64,000 nucleotides of DNA from Paludibacterium paludis. GTDB taxonomy: Bacteria > Pseudomonadota > Gammaproteobacteria > Burkholderiales > Chromobacteriaceae. The position numbers were made by a program, and so were the translations under genes. Position 1 is the stretch's first letter. Each line of letters begins with the position of its first letter. Of the stretch, positions 54,119-63,300 are shown in pieces. Below the pieces are notes generated by a model. It had not been told where the DNA came from, did not search any database, and saw nothing but the letters and a program-made list of their open reading frames with translations. Where the stretch lies: contig NZ_CP069161.1 in assembly GCF_018802605.1 (NCBI RefSeq), positions 1,984,001 through 2,048,000 of the forward strand, read 5' to 3'.

Positions 54119-55483
54119 ATGACTCAAGAGAAAAAAAAGGCCAGGGACGGCTTTAGTTCAAGTTTTGGTGTGTTGGCGGCCACGCTGGGTTCCGCGGTGG
54201 GATTGGGGAATATCTGGTTGTTCCCTTATCTGACCGGTTCCAGCGGTGGCGCGGGGTTTCTGATCGTGTATCTCGCGGCCACCTTGCTGGTCGGTTTGCC
54301 GGTGATGATTTCCGAGATCACCCTTGGCCGCCAGGCGAAGGCCGATGCCGTCAGTGCCATGATCAAGCTGGCGCCGAAAGGGCGACCGTGGTGGCTGGTC
54401 AGTGTGTTCGGCGTGCTGGCTGCGCTGATGATCATGGCTTTCTATACCGAAGTGGCCGGCTGGGTGTTCGCCTATGTCTTCAAGGCGATTGGTGGCAGTT
54501 TGCTGTCCACCGACCCGAAGGTGACCTCGGCGGCGTTCGACAGCATGGTGTCCGACCCGGTGCAGGCGCTCGTCTGGCAGTGGGTGGTGCTGGTGGTGAT
54601 CGGCGGCATTTTGCTGATGGGCGTGTCCAAGGGGATCGAAGCCGTGACCAAGCGGCTGATGCCGCTGCTGTTCCTGCTGTTGATCGTGCTGGGCGTGCGC
54701 AGTCTGATGCTGCCGGGCGCCGCGGCCGGGATCAACTTCCTGTTTCACCCCGACTTTTCCAAAATCACCGCGCAGGTGTTGCTCAGCGCGATGGGGCTCG
54801 CGTTTTTCAAGCTGTCGATCGGCATGGCGACAATGATGACGTACGGTAGCTATTTCCGTGATGACCAGAATATTCCCGTCACGGCGTTCCGTGTGATGAG
54901 CGCCGACCTGTTCGTGTCGCTGCTGGCGGGTATCGCGATTTTTCCCGCTGTGTTCGCCTATGGTTTCGCGCCGGGTTCCGGTCCCAAGCTGCTGTTCATC
55001 ACCATTCCCGCCGTGTTCGCCAATATGCCGTTCGGCAATGTGTTCATGGTGGCCTTCTTCCTGCTGGCGTCGATCGCGGCGATCGGGGCGATGTTGTCGC
55101 TGCTCGAGGTGCCGGTTTCGGTGATGAGCGAGCGGTTTGGCTGGAAGCGTCCGGCGACAACCGTGCTGAATCTTGTGCTGCTTGCCGTGCTGGGGTCGGG
55201 TTGCGCGCTGTCCGCCAGTCTCACGTCCGATGTCGAGTTGTTCGGGATGACGTTGTTCGATCTCTTCGATTTCGTGTCGACCAAGTTGCTGATGCCGATC
55301 GGCGGTATCGCGCTCAGTCTCTTCGTCGGCTGGGTATGGGGGCGCGACCGCTTCGCCGCCGCGCTGAGTAATGGCGGAACGCTGGATAACGGCCGGCTCG
55401 TGGGCGTGGTGTACACGGTGCTGCGCTATGTGTCGCCGTTGTTGATCCTTGTGGTCATGCTCAAGGGGCTCGGGGTCTTCTGA
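54119..55483 (+). CDS. Sodium-dependent transporter, neurotransmitter:sodium symporter (NSS) family
   Basis: A 454-residue transporter with about eleven membrane helices. The N-terminal signature SSFGVLAATLGSAVGLGNIWLFPYLTGSSGGAGFL is the unwound TM1 region that binds Na+ and substrate. ISEITLGRQ in TM2 and FFKLSIGMATMMTYGSYF in the middle are also family typical. Bacterial members import amino acids such as tryptophan, tyrosine or leucine. The lack of a twelfth helix is common in bacterial NSS. It follows argE after 96 bp. Confidence 0.92.
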   Translation: MTQEKKKARDGFSSSFGVLAATLGSAVGLGNIWLFPYLTGSSGGAGFLIVYLAATLLVGLPVMISEITLGRQAKADAVSAMIKLAPKGRPWWLVSVFGVLAALMIMAFYTEVAGWVFAYVFKAIGGSLLSTDPKVTSAAFDSMVSDPVQALVWQWVVLVVIGGILLMGVSKGIEAVTKRLMPLLFLLLIVLGVRSLMLPGAAAGINFLFHPDFSKITAQVLLSAMGLAFFKLSIGMATMMTYGSYFRDDQNIPVTAFRVMSADLFVSLLAGIAIFPAVFAYGFAPGSGPKLLFITIPAVFANMPFGNVFMVAFFLLASIAAIGAMLSLLEVPVSVMSERFGWKRPATTVLNLVLLAVLGSGCALSASLTSDVELFGMTLFDLFDFVSTKLLMPIGGIALSLFVGWVWGRDRFAAALSNGGTLDNGRLVGVVYTVLRYVSPLLILVVMLKGLGVF

Positions 55484-55500
55484 GACGGGGTGCGCAATAA

Positions 55501-55529
55501 AAAGCCGCCGGGCCTCGCCTGGCGGCTTT
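55501..55529 (+). terminator. Terminator after the NSS transporter
   Basis: AAAGCCGCC, an 11-nt loop, GGCGGCTTT and then a weak T-rich tail (GTTATGTTTC). Confidence 0.7.
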
Positions 55530-55554
55530 GTTATGTTTCTTGCGGACAAAACAA

Positions 55555-55587
55555 AACAGCCCGGGGTTCGCCGGGCTGTTTTTTTAC
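55555..55587. terminator. Bidirectional terminator between the NSS transporter and cspA
   Basis: AACAGCCCGG and CCGGGCTGTT with a 6-nt loop. Plus strand: followed by TTTTT. Minus strand: followed by TTGTTTTG. It ends cspA transcripts and blocks read-through from the transporter. Confidence 0.88.
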
Positions 55588-55604
55588 ATCGCTTGCCGTG
55601 TAAA

Positions 55605-55808
55605 TTACAGCGGCTGGATGTTGGAGGCTTGCTTGCCTTTCGGGCCGATGGTCACATCGAAGGAGACCTTCTGGTTTTCGGCCAGGGTCTTGAAGCCGTT
55701 GGATTTGATCTGGGAGAAGTGAGCGAATACGTCTTCGCCGCCTTCGTCCGGAGTGATGAAGCCGAAGCCTTTGGAGTCATTGAACCATTTAACGGTACCG
55801 GTAGCCAT
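55605..55808 (-). CDS. cspA: Cold-shock family protein (RNA chaperone)
   Basis: A 67-residue single cold-shock domain. RNP1 is KGFGFITPD and RNP2 is DVFAHFSQI, within [17 protein letters not shown]. These proteins melt RNA secondary structure. AAGGGAAG is the ribosome site. The upstream leader is long, and cspA leaders often act as RNA thermosensors. Ends in a bidirectional terminator. Confidence 0.97.
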   Translation of the reverse strand: MATGTVKWFNDSKGFGFITPDEGGEDVFAHFSQIKSNGFKTLAENQKVSFDVTIGPKGKQASNIQPL

Positions 55809-56133
55809 AATACTTCCCTTAGGGGTAAGAAAATTGAAAAGTGCAGGAAATCAAGGGAAATGACGAATTTGTGGTACGGACTCGCGTCACTACGACAACT
55901 ACAGCATCCACGACTTGAAAATCTTGCAACGCAGATATTGCGTGCTTTATCGAGGCTTGGCAAGTGTTTTTTTGCACATGCCGGGAAAATCCCCCCTATT
56001 TTGGAAGGAGTCCTGACGGATAACGATGATATTGCTCATGTAATATCAATGATTATTGGTTTAGAATAATTTCCGGCCGGAACGCGTTGGGCGGTCGGCC
56101 TGGCTTATTCCTTCCCATTGGGGGAGTCCTGTT
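55809..56133. other. 325-bp divergent region between cspA and the HPt-HD-GYP gene
   Basis: The left part is the cspA 5' leader and promoter. On the minus strand TTGCCA, 17 bp, then CAATAT (near 55937-55966) is a weak candidate. The right part, AT-rich near 56020-56070, holds the promoter of the HPt-HD-GYP gene. No gene was recognised here. Confidence 0.5.
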
Positions 56134-57243
56134 TTGGAACACGATTTGAATGAAGCGCTGGATGCGCTTTGGCTTGACGACCCGGATCTGTTCCGGGACT
56201 TTTGCGATGCGTTCTCCGATCACGCCGTGGAGGCGGAGGCGCTGATCGACGCGCTGCTCCGCGCGCCGGCCGACGGTTCGCTGGTCGACAAGCTGTTTCG
56301 CGCGTTTCACAGCATCAAAGGCGATGCGGCGATGTGCCGCCTGACGCGCATTGTGGATCTGGTGCATTCCGTGGAATCTCTGCTTTCCCGTCTGCGCGAC
56401 GGCGAGCTGGCGTTTTGCGAGTCCTTCGGCAATGTGCTGCTGCTGGTGCTTGGTCGGCTCGAACTGGTGCTCGATGCCCGCCGCAAGGGGCAGTCGGCCG
56501 GCATGGCGGGCCTGGTCGCCGTTTGGCGCGGCATCGATGCGCTGGCCGGACTGCCTCCCGCGGGGGTCTATGCCGGGTTTTCACGCCTGGTGGATGTCAT
56601 GAGCGGCCTTGCGGTGCAGGAGGCGGTGCCGTTGCATGGCGGTCCGATCGGTGGTGCGCCGAAAACGGCCGGGCAGGAGGGGGATCTGGCCCTGTTTCGG
56701 GAACTGGCCATGCAACTGGAGCACCGTTCGGCGCTGTTTCTGGGGCGAACCGAACGCAATCTGCGGTTGGCGCTGGAAACCAATCGGCTGGCCGGAGGGT
56801 GGATCGATGCCGTGCAGCTGGAGGCCGCCGTATATGTCCACGATATAGGAATGATGCTGCTTCCCGAGCGCATCTGGCTGGGCGATGCCCCGCTGGAAGA
56901 CGGAGACCGGCGTCTGTTGCAATCCCACCCGCGCTGGGCGTCGGAGTGGCTGGCGCGGGTGCCGGGCTGGGAGGCCGCGGCGCAGATGGTGTTGCAGCAT
57001 CACGAGAAGCCCGATGGTGGAGGGTATCCGGCCGGGGTGCGCGGCGGGGAAATCGTGCCCGGAGCCAAGATCCTGTCGCTGATCGATACCTTCGAGGCGG
57101 TGATGCTCAGGCAGCTTCGGCGCGGTCATCCCCGCTCGCTATTGCGTGCCGCGGCCGAGGTCAATGCTTCGGATCTGCAGTTCGACAAGGCCTGGGTCGA
57201 GCCTTTCAATCGGGCGGTGCACGCCATTCGCGACGGCGATTGA
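56134..57243 (+). CDS. HPt-HD-GYP fusion protein (signalling phosphodiesterase-type)
   Basis: A 369-residue cytoplasmic protein. Residues about 1-115 form an HPt domain with phospho-acceptor H59 in LFRAFHSIKGDAA. Residues about 185-365 form an HD-GYP domain: VHDIGMMLLPE (H236, D237), LQSHPRWASEWL, HHEKPDGGGYPAG (H289-P299) and LIDTFEAV, where the usual second Asp is Glu. HD-GYP domains hydrolyse c-di-GMP. The start is TTG with GGGGGAG 8 nt upstream. There is no receiver domain, so phosphate probably comes from a separate response regulator or kinase. It sits just before the fliD genes. Confidence 0.85.
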   Translation: MEHDLNEALDALWLDDPDLFRDFCDAFSDHAVEAEALIDALLRAPADGSLVDKLFRAFHSIKGDAAMCRLTRIVDLVHSVESLLSRLRDGELAFCESFGNVLLLVLGRLELVLDARRKGQSAGMAGLVAVWRGIDALAGLPPAGVYAGFSRLVDVMSGLAVQEAVPLHGGPIGGAPKTAGQEGDLALFRELAMQLEHRSALFLGRTERNLRLALETNRLAGGWIDAVQLEAAVYVHDIGMMLLPERIWLGDAPLEDGDRRLLQSHPRWASEWLARVPGWEAAAQMVLQHHEKPDGGGYPAGVRGGEIVPGAKILSLIDTFEAVMLRQLRRGHPRSLLRAAAEVNASDLQFDKAWVEPFNRAVHAIRDGD

Positions 57244-57284
57244 GCGGAGCGGGCTGTCCCGGATTTCACCCCTGTAAGAAAATG

Positions 57285-57311
57285 TAAAGACTCCCGTGAA
57301 ATTGCCGATAT
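57285..57311 (+). promoter_or_regulatory. Sigma-28 (FliA) promoter of the first fliD
   Basis: TAAA, exactly 15 bp, then GCCGATAT: an almost perfect match to the flagellar sigma-28 consensus. It lies 80 bp before the fliD start codon. Confidence 0.85.
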
Positions 57312-57391
57312 AATGGAGGAGATTCTTATTTGCCTGTCCTGAGTTCCGCCAGTGCCGGGGGTGTGGGGCAAGCGTTGCGAGGAGAGTGGAG

Positions 57392-58762
57392 ATGCCATCA
57401 ATTACGAGTCAAGTGGGCCAGCTGGATGTGCAGGGGCTGGTCAGCCAACTGATGACCGTCGAGCGTCAACCGCTGGATGCGCTCAAGAAAAAAACGTCGA
57501 CGTATCAGTCACAGCTGTCGGATCTGGGCAAGCTCAAGTCCGACCTGTCGGCCCTGCAGTCGTCGATGCGCGAGCTGGCGTCCGGTACCTTTCTGAATGC
57601 CGCCAAGTTCACCAGCAGCAGCACCGAAGTGCTGACCGGCACCACCAACAACTTCGCCCTGGCCGGGGTGTACAACATCGAAGTGACCCAGATCGCCAAG
57701 GGGCAGAACGTGGCGTTCGCCAATATGGGGGCGCGTGACGCCAAGCTCGGCAACGCGGCCGACGAGCTGGTCTTTACCTTCCAGGACGGCACCTCTCCGG
57801 CCAAGATCGCCATCAAGGCGGACAGCTCCCTGCAGGATATCGCGGCGGCGGTCAACGGAGCCGGCGCCGGCATCAACGCCACCATTGTCAATTCCGGGGA
57901 TCCGGCCAATCCGAGCAAGCTGGTTTTTACGTCGACCAAAACCGGCAATGGCAAGGCCTTTACCACGACCCTGACGAACGACGACGCTAAACTGCAGTTC
58001 ATGAAGTTCGATCCCTCGGTCGCCAACGATCCGCGTATGACCAGCAAGGCGCAGGATGCGATCGTCAAGGTCAACGGTGTCGAGATGCACAATGCCACCA
58101 ATACCTTGACCGAAGGAATCACCGGAGTCACGCTGAACATCTCCAAGACCGGCACATCCAATGTCACGGTGGCGCGCGACGATGAAGCCATCCAGAAAAA
58201 ACTCCAGGATTTTGTCGATGCCTACAACAAGGTCCGTTCGACCGCCGAATCGCTGCGCAAGGGCAGCATGAGGGGGAACGCCGCGATGCTGTCTGTGAAG
58301 GAGGCTCTGTCCGGAGTGCTGTCGGCGCCGATTGGCGGGGTCGATCCCACCAAGGGACTGGCCTATCTTGCGCAGATCGGCATCACGTCCAACGGCACCA
58401 CCAAGCAGGCGGACGGATCCACCCAGCTTGACGGCTCCCTGAAATTCGATGCGAAAATCTTTAAAGAGGCGCTGGACAAGGATGTCGGCGCCGTGGCGCG
58501 GGTGCTGGGCAATACGGCCGGCGACGGGGTGGCCGACCGCTTGAACAAGCGGGTCAACGAACTGCTGAACCCGGACGGCGTGCTGGAAACGGCGACATCC
58601 TCCGTGACGCGTCGTTCGCAGGACGACAAGATCAAGCAGGATCGCCTGGAGGCGCGGATGGCCATCATCGAGAAGCGCTACCTGACCCAGTTCTCCAGTC
58701 TCAATACGGCGCTGACCCGCATCGCCAAGACCAGTGACTACCTGTCCCGTACCCTGCGTTAA
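57392..58762 (+). CDS. fliD: Flagellar hook-associated protein 2 (filament cap), copy 1
   Basis: A 456-residue FliD. The N-terminal D0 segment is GQLDVQGLVSQLMTVERQPLDALKKK, the coiled region TYQSQLSDLGKLKSDLSALQSS follows, and the C-terminal FliD domain ends RLEARMAIIEKRYLTQFSSLNTAL...TSDYLSRTLR. FliD forms the cap at which flagellin folds at the filament tip. ATG 57392 with GAGGAG upstream is preferred to a GTG two codons earlier. A sigma-28 promoter lies 80 bp upstream. A paralogue of equal length follows. Confidence 0.93.
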   Translation: MPSITSQVGQLDVQGLVSQLMTVERQPLDALKKKTSTYQSQLSDLGKLKSDLSALQSSMRELASGTFLNAAKFTSSSTEVLTGTTNNFALAGVYNIEVTQIAKGQNVAFANMGARDAKLGNAADELVFTFQDGTSPAKIAIKADSSLQDIAAAVNGAGAGINATIVNSGDPANPSKLVFTSTKTGNGKAFTTTLTNDDAKLQFMKFDPSVANDPRMTSKAQDAIVKVNGVEMHNATNTLTEGITGVTLNISKTGTSNVTVARDDEAIQKKLQDFVDAYNKVRSTAESLRKGSMRGNAAMLSVKEALSGVLSAPIGGVDPTKGLAYLAQIGITSNGTTKQADGSTQLDGSLKFDAKIFKEALDKDVGAVARVLGNTAGDGVADRLNKRVNELLNPDGVLETATSSVTRRSQDDKIKQDRLEARMAIIEKRYLTQFSSLNTALTRIAKTSDYLSRTLR

Positions 58763-58772
58763 GATCTGACGG

Positions 58773-58794
58773 GCGGCGGGGATCTCCCCGCCGC
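58773..58794 (+). terminator. GC hairpin between the two fliD genes
   Basis: A 22-bp perfect palindrome, GCGGCGGGGA/TC and complement, 10 bp after the first fliD. The following sequence (GCCGGCCTCTTT) is only weakly T-rich, so termination may be partial. Confidence 0.5.
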
Positions 58795-58938
58795 GCCGGC
58801 CTCTTTACCCGGATTTACACCTCTCTTGCCCGGGGTGCCGTCCAGAAACCTCGTATAGTGACGATAAGAAACTGTACGGTAGTGGACGGATGGATCGGCG
58901 CATTGCCCGCGCCGTGATCCGCGGCAGGAGGGAAGGTG

Positions 58939-60309
58939 ATGTCAAACATAACGACGCAGGTGGGGCCGCTGGATGTGCAGGGGCTCGTTAGCCAACTGAT
59001 GACGGTGGAGCGCCAGCCGCTCGTGGCGCTGCAAAAGAAGGCCTCCACTTACCAGAGCCAGTTGTCGGATCTGGGCAAGCTCAAGTCGGACATTTCCAGT
59101 TTGCAATCCACCTTGTCGGAGCTGTCGTCCGGCACGTTCCTCAATGCCTCGAAATTGACGAGCAGCAGTCAGGATGTGCTGACCGGATCCTCGACGAGCT
59201 TCGCTCTGGCCGGCGTGTACAATGTCAATGTGCAGCAAATCGCCCAGGGACAGAGCGTGGCGTTCGCCAATCAACCGTCCGCCAGCAATCCGCTGGGCAA
59301 CGCCGCCGATTCGCTGCTCTTCCACTTTCAGGACGGTTCGCCCGCGGCCAATGTCGCCATCAAGGCCAACGCCTCGCTCAATGACATCGCCTCGGCGGTG
59401 AACGCGGCGGGCATCGGCATCAATGCGACCATTGTCAATTCCGGCGATCCTGCCAATCCCGGCACCCTGGTGTTCAGTTCGACCAAGACCGGGAACGGCA
59501 AGGCGTTCACCACCTCGCTGCAGACGGACGATGCCGCGCTGAATTTCCTGAAATTCGACCCTTCCGTGGCCGATGATCCGCGGCTGACGGCCAGGGCCCA
59601 GGATGCGATTGTTCAGGTCAACGGTGTGACCATGCACAACGACACCAATTCGCTGACGTCCGGCATTACCGGGGTGACGCTGACCCTGTCCAAGCCGGGT
59701 ACCTCCAGTGTGACCGTGTCGCGCGACGATACGGCCATTCAGGCGAAAGTGCAGGCGTTCGTCGATGCCTACAATAAGGTGCGCGCCACGGCCGAGTCGC
59801 TGCGCAAGGGCAGCATGAAGGGCGACGCGTCCATCCAGTCCGTGGAAAGCATGTTGCAATCGGTGTTGACCACGCCGATTTCCGGTGTGGATCCGACCCG
59901 GGCGATCGGTTATCTCGCCCAGATCGGTATTACCCAGAACGGCACCAGCGCCGGCGCCAACGGCTCGACGGTTCTGGACGGCTCGCTGAAATTCGACGCC
60001 ACCGCCTTCATCAACGCGCTCAACGGCAACCTGGCCGGTGTGGCGCATGTGTTCGGCAATGCCAATAACGATGGCGTGGCGGACCGGCTCAACCGAAGCA
60101 TCAACGACCTGCTCGGGCCGACCGGGGTGCTGGAAACGGCGACGTCGGCGGTGAACAGCACTATGCAGGATGAAAAGCTCCAGGAGGATCTGCTGAATAC
60201 CCGTCTGGATAGCATTCAAAAAGCGTATCTGACGCAATTCACCAATCTCAATGCTTCTCTCGCCCAGATCCAGAAAACCAGCGATTACCTGACCCGTTCG
60301 TTGGCTTGA
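58939..60309 (+). CDS. fliD: Flagellar hook-associated protein 2 (filament cap), copy 2
   Basis: A 456-residue FliD clearly duplicated from the gene before it. Shared stretches include LDVQGLVSQLMTVERQPL, TYQSQLSDLGKLKSD, INATIVNSGDPANP, STKTGNGKAFTT and VDAYNKVR.TAESLRKGSM. The centre (surface-exposed D2/D3 region, about residues 90-330) diverges more. AGGAGG-like sequence precedes the ATG at 58939. No clear sigma-28 promoter was seen in the 176-bp gap. No fliC, fliS or fliT gene is in the window. Confidence 0.92.
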   Translation: MSNITTQVGPLDVQGLVSQLMTVERQPLVALQKKASTYQSQLSDLGKLKSDISSLQSTLSELSSGTFLNASKLTSSSQDVLTGSSTSFALAGVYNVNVQQIAQGQSVAFANQPSASNPLGNAADSLLFHFQDGSPAANVAIKANASLNDIASAVNAAGIGINATIVNSGDPANPGTLVFSSTKTGNGKAFTTSLQTDDAALNFLKFDPSVADDPRLTARAQDAIVQVNGVTMHNDTNSLTSGITGVTLTLSKPGTSSVTVSRDDTAIQAKVQAFVDAYNKVRATAESLRKGSMKGDASIQSVESMLQSVLTTPISGVDPTRAIGYLAQIGITQNGTSAGANGSTVLDGSLKFDATAFINALNGNLAGVAHVFGNANNDGVADRLNRSINDLLGPTGVLETATSAVNSTMQDEKLQEDLLNTRLDSIQKAYLTQFTNLNASLAQIQKTSDYLTRSLA

Positions 60310-60417
60310 GGCTCCGGGCACGATTTTTGCTGCAAGGCACCATGAGCCACCGCTCAACGCGAGCGGCGCCGGCCACAAGCCGGTTCCGCCGTTTCACCTT
60401 CTCTACCGGGAAAGTTC

Positions 60418-61341
60418 ATGGTGTCGTATTCTTTCGCGAGGCCTTATCTGGCGGGCCTTCTCGCGGCCCTGTTGTGGGCCGGAAACTTTGTCGTGGGCAA
60501 GAGCGCCCGCATGGATTTGCCTCCCTTCACCCTCGCCTTGTGCCGCTGGCTGATCGCATTTGTCGTCCTGACGCCTTTCGTCTGGCCTGGATTGGTCAAT
60601 AAACTTGCCCCATTTCGGCGCAGCAAAGGCACCATTCTGGTGCTTGCTCTTAGCGGTATCACCTTGACCAATACCCTTGTCTATATCGGGCTGGGCTCGA
60701 CCTCGGCGGGCAGCGCGGTTCTGATCAACGCCGGAACGCCGGCCTGCGTCTTTGTCCTGGCTTACTGGTTGAGCGGAGCCCGAGCCACGATGCCCGCGTT
60801 GCTTGGCATGCTGCTATCCGCCTGCGGCGTGGTTTTCATGGTGACGGGTGCGTCCCGGAGCGCGGGTGCGCCGGTTCTGTCCGGTGGCGACGCTTGGGTG
60901 ATGCTGGCGGTGGTATGCTGGGCGGTGTATACCGTCTGGCAGCAACGCCTGCCCGCGGGGACGGATCGTCTGGCATTGCTGTGGCTGCTGATGGGGGTGG
61001 GGCTGCTGCCGCTGCTTCCCTTCGCGGTACTGGAGTGGGCGACGATGCCGGTGCATCCCGGGGCGCGGGCGCTGTGGTCGGTGGCGTATCTCGCGCTGGG
61101 CCCGTCGCTCGTCGCCATGCTGGCTTACGACCGCGCGATCCGTTCATTGGGTCCCGGACGGGCCGGGCTGTTCCTCAATCTCATCCCGGTGTTCGGCCTG
61201 CTGCTTTCCTCCCTGATGCTCGGCGAGCGGCCGGGCTTCGGGCAGGGTGTGGCACTCGCCGTGATCCTCGCGGGGCTCGTGGTCGCGAATCTTCCGCCGG
61301 CGGCGCTGTTCTGGCGCGCCTCCGGCCGCGCCGGGGCGTGA
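60418..61341 (+). CDS. EamA-type (DMT superfamily) transporter
   Basis: A 307-residue protein with ten predicted membrane helices in two EamA repeats. The first repeat starts LAGLLAALLWAGNFVVGKSARMDLPPF; the second begins GDAWVMLAVVCWAVYTVWQQRLP and ends LNLIPVFGLLLSSLMLGERPG. Such proteins export metabolites or amino acids; the substrate is not predictable. It ends one base before the convergent nudC stop. Confidence 0.88.
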   Translation: MVSYSFARPYLAGLLAALLWAGNFVVGKSARMDLPPFTLALCRWLIAFVVLTPFVWPGLVNKLAPFRRSKGTILVLALSGITLTNTLVYIGLGSTSAGSAVLINAGTPACVFVLAYWLSGARATMPALLGMLLSACGVVFMVTGASRSAGAPVLSGGDAWVMLAVVCWAVYTVWQQRLPAGTDRLALLWLLMGVGLLPLLPFAVLEWATMPVHPGARALWSVAYLALGPSLVAMLAYDRAIRSLGPGRAGLFLNLIPVFGLLLSSLMLGERPGFGQGVALAVILAGLVVANLPPAALFWRASGRAGA

Positions 61342-62127
61342 TCAGCGCGCGTTGATGCGGTCGATCGTATGGCGGATCAGCCAGGCGGCGATACTGGCCG
61401 GGGGCGGCAGTGTCGGCAGCGCGTCGATGGAGAACCAGCGGGCGTCGGCGATTTCGCCTTCCTGCGGAACGATGTCGCCGGACAGATACTCCGCCGTGAA
61501 CGCCAGCATCAGGGAGTGGGGGAAGGGCCATTGCTGCGAACCCGCGTAGGCGAGATTGCCGATGCGGACGCCCACTTCCTCGAAGGTTTCCCTGTGCACG
61601 CACTGCTCGAGCGTCTCGCCCGGTTCGACGAAACCCGCCAGCGCGCTGTACATCCCTTCGGCGAAATGCGGGGCACGCGCCAACAGGATTTCCCGGCCGC
61701 GCGTGACGGTGACCATCATCGCGGGGGAAATGCGCGGATAATGCACGGCCCCGCAACTGGGGCAGCCCTTGCCGCTGTCGTGGGCGTGGGGCACGAGCGG
61801 ACTTGCGCAATGCGAGCAGAAGCGGTGGCTGCGCTCGAAATGGATCAGCTGCCAGGCGCGGCTCAATGCCTGTTGCAGGGGACGCGGCGCATCGAGCAGG
61901 GCATGCCTGAGTGTTCGCCATTCCGCGCCGCGCGGCGCGTCGCCGACCAGCTCGGCGGTGCGGCAGTCGCGATCGCCCAGCGAGGCGACATGACGCTCCA
62001 GTGTCAGCGGGGAGTCGGGCCGCGCCTCGGGCAGCCGGCCGTCGATGTGCAAAATGAGGTTGCCGTTCCAGATAATCCAGAGTGCCGGCCCGTTCGCGCG
62101 GGCCGGTGCGTCAAGCGTAAACATCAT
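61342..62127 (-). CDS. nudC: NAD(+) diphosphatase / RNA deNADding enzyme NudC
   Basis: A 261-residue Nudix hydrolase. A four-Cys zinc site (RFCSHCASPL and KGCPSCGAVHYPR) precedes the Nudix box AGFVEPGETLEQCVHRETFEEVGV. SQQWPFPHSLM is the NADH-specific signature after the box. It cleaves NAD(H) to NMN(H) and AMP and can remove NAD caps from RNA. ATG at 62127 or at 62124 is possible. It follows ybdK by 24 bp on the same strand. Confidence 0.95.
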   Translation of the reverse strand: MMFTLDAPARANGPALWIIWNGNLILHIDGRLPEARPDSPLTLERHVASLGDRDCRTAELVGDAPRGAEWRTLRHALLDAPRPLQQALSRAWQLIHFERSHRFCSHCASPLVPHAHDSGKGCPSCGAVHYPRISPAMMVTVTRGREILLARAPHFAEGMYSALAGFVEPGETLEQCVHRETFEEVGVRIGNLAYAGSQQWPFPHSLMLAFTAEYLSGDIVPQEGEIADARWFSIDALPTLPPPASIAAWLIRHTIDRINAR

Positions 62128-62151
62128 GGTGTGTGTCGTTCTGTGGCCGGG

Positions 62152-63300
62152 TCAGGAGAGCATTGTAGCGCCCGGCGTGTCGCTGGCATACATCCAGAGC
62201 TGGCTTTGGCGGCGAACCACTTCGGAGAGCGATCCGGTTTCCCGGTAAATATCGCGCAAATCGTGGCTGTCGGTTCTGCGCTTGAGCGCGCGGTCGCGCA
62301 GCCGTTTGTGCCAGTGGGCAAGGCCGAGCGTATCGGCCGATTCCTGCACCTGGCCCAATGTCGCGAGCAGATCCTCGAGCAACAATGTCTGTCCCGCGCC
62401 GTCGGGGATCACCACCACGCCATCGTAACCGAAGCGGCAGGCCTGGAAGCGGTTGTAATTGTAGGTCAGGGCGAGACGCTCGTCCGGGAAGGGGGCGTCG
62501 CTGGCAAAGAAATGGTGGGCCAGCATCTGGGCGTAGGCGGCCAGCATGGCGGCCGTGTCGATGGTCAGCGGCGTGTCGCAGATGCGGATTTCCACCGTGC
62601 CGTATTCGGGTTTGGGGCGGATATCCCAGTAAAAGTCCTTGATGGACGCCACGATGCCCAGCGACTGCATCTGTCCGAAATAGTCGTTGAAGGCGCCCCA
62701 GTTCTCCACGGGAGGCATGGTGCCGGACAGGGGGAAGGCGTTGATGCTGGTCAGCCGCGATGACTGGAAGGCCGTGTCCACACCCTGGTAGAACGGCGAG
62801 GAGGCCGACAGCGCGACAAAGTGCGGCATGAAGCGGGCCAGGTGGCGGGTCAGCCGGACGGCCCAGTCGCCATTCGGGCAGCCGACATGGATGTGCTGCC
62901 CATAGACGGTGAACTGCTTGGCTAGGTAGCCATAAAGCTCCGATACCAGACGATAGCGCTCCTTGGGGTAGATGCGCTGGTCGTCCCAGTGCTGGAACGG
63001 ATGGGAGCCGCCGCCCGCGAGGCCGAGATTGAGCTTCTCCGCGGCGGTGACCAGGCACTGGCGTATGGCCTGCAGTTCGTCCAGCAAGGTGTCGGGCGTC
63101 TCGTGGACGGCGGTGGCGATTTCGATCATGCCCTGGGTGATTTCGGGCTTGATGTCGAAACCATGCTGTTTGCGGTCAAGCAGGGACAGCAGGTCATCGG
63201 AGCCGCGCGTCAGATTGTAGTCGCGCCGGTTGAGGATCATCAGTTCCAGTTCGACGCCCAAGGTCAGCGGGCGGCTAGGCGTAAAGTCGAGCATGGTCAT
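62152..63300 (-). CDS. ybdK: Carboxylate-amine ligase YbdK (GCS2 family)
   Basis: A 382-residue protein of the glutamate-cysteine ligase 2 family. Conserved segments are LTLGVELELMILNRRDYNL, KPEITQGMIEIATAVH, GGGSHPF, YGQHIHVGCPNGD, SSPFYQGVDTAFQSSRL, and EYGTVEIRICDTPLT with metal- and ATP-binding acidic residues. YbdK has weak gamma-glutamyl-cysteine ligase activity in E. coli; its real substrate is uncertain. It overlaps the antiporter gene by 4 bp and is followed by nudC after 24 bp. Confidence 0.92.
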   Translation of the reverse strand: MTMLDFTPSRPLTLGVELELMILNRRDYNLTRGSDDLLSLLDRKQHGFDIKPEITQGMIEIATAVHETPDTLLDELQAIRQCLVTAAEKLNLGLAGGGSHPFQHWDDQRIYPKERYRLVSELYGYLAKQFTVYGQHIHVGCPNGDWAVRLTRHLARFMPHFVALSASSPFYQGVDTAFQSSRLTSINAFPLSGTMPPVENWGAFNDYFGQMQSLGIVASIKDFYWDIRPKPEYGTVEIRICDTPLTIDTAAMLAAYAQMLAHHFFASDAPFPDERLALTYNYNRFQACRFGYDGVVVIPDGAGQTLLLEDLLATLGQVQESADTLGLAHWHKRLRDRALKRRTDSHDLRDIYRETGSLSEVVRRQSQLWMYASDTPGATMLS

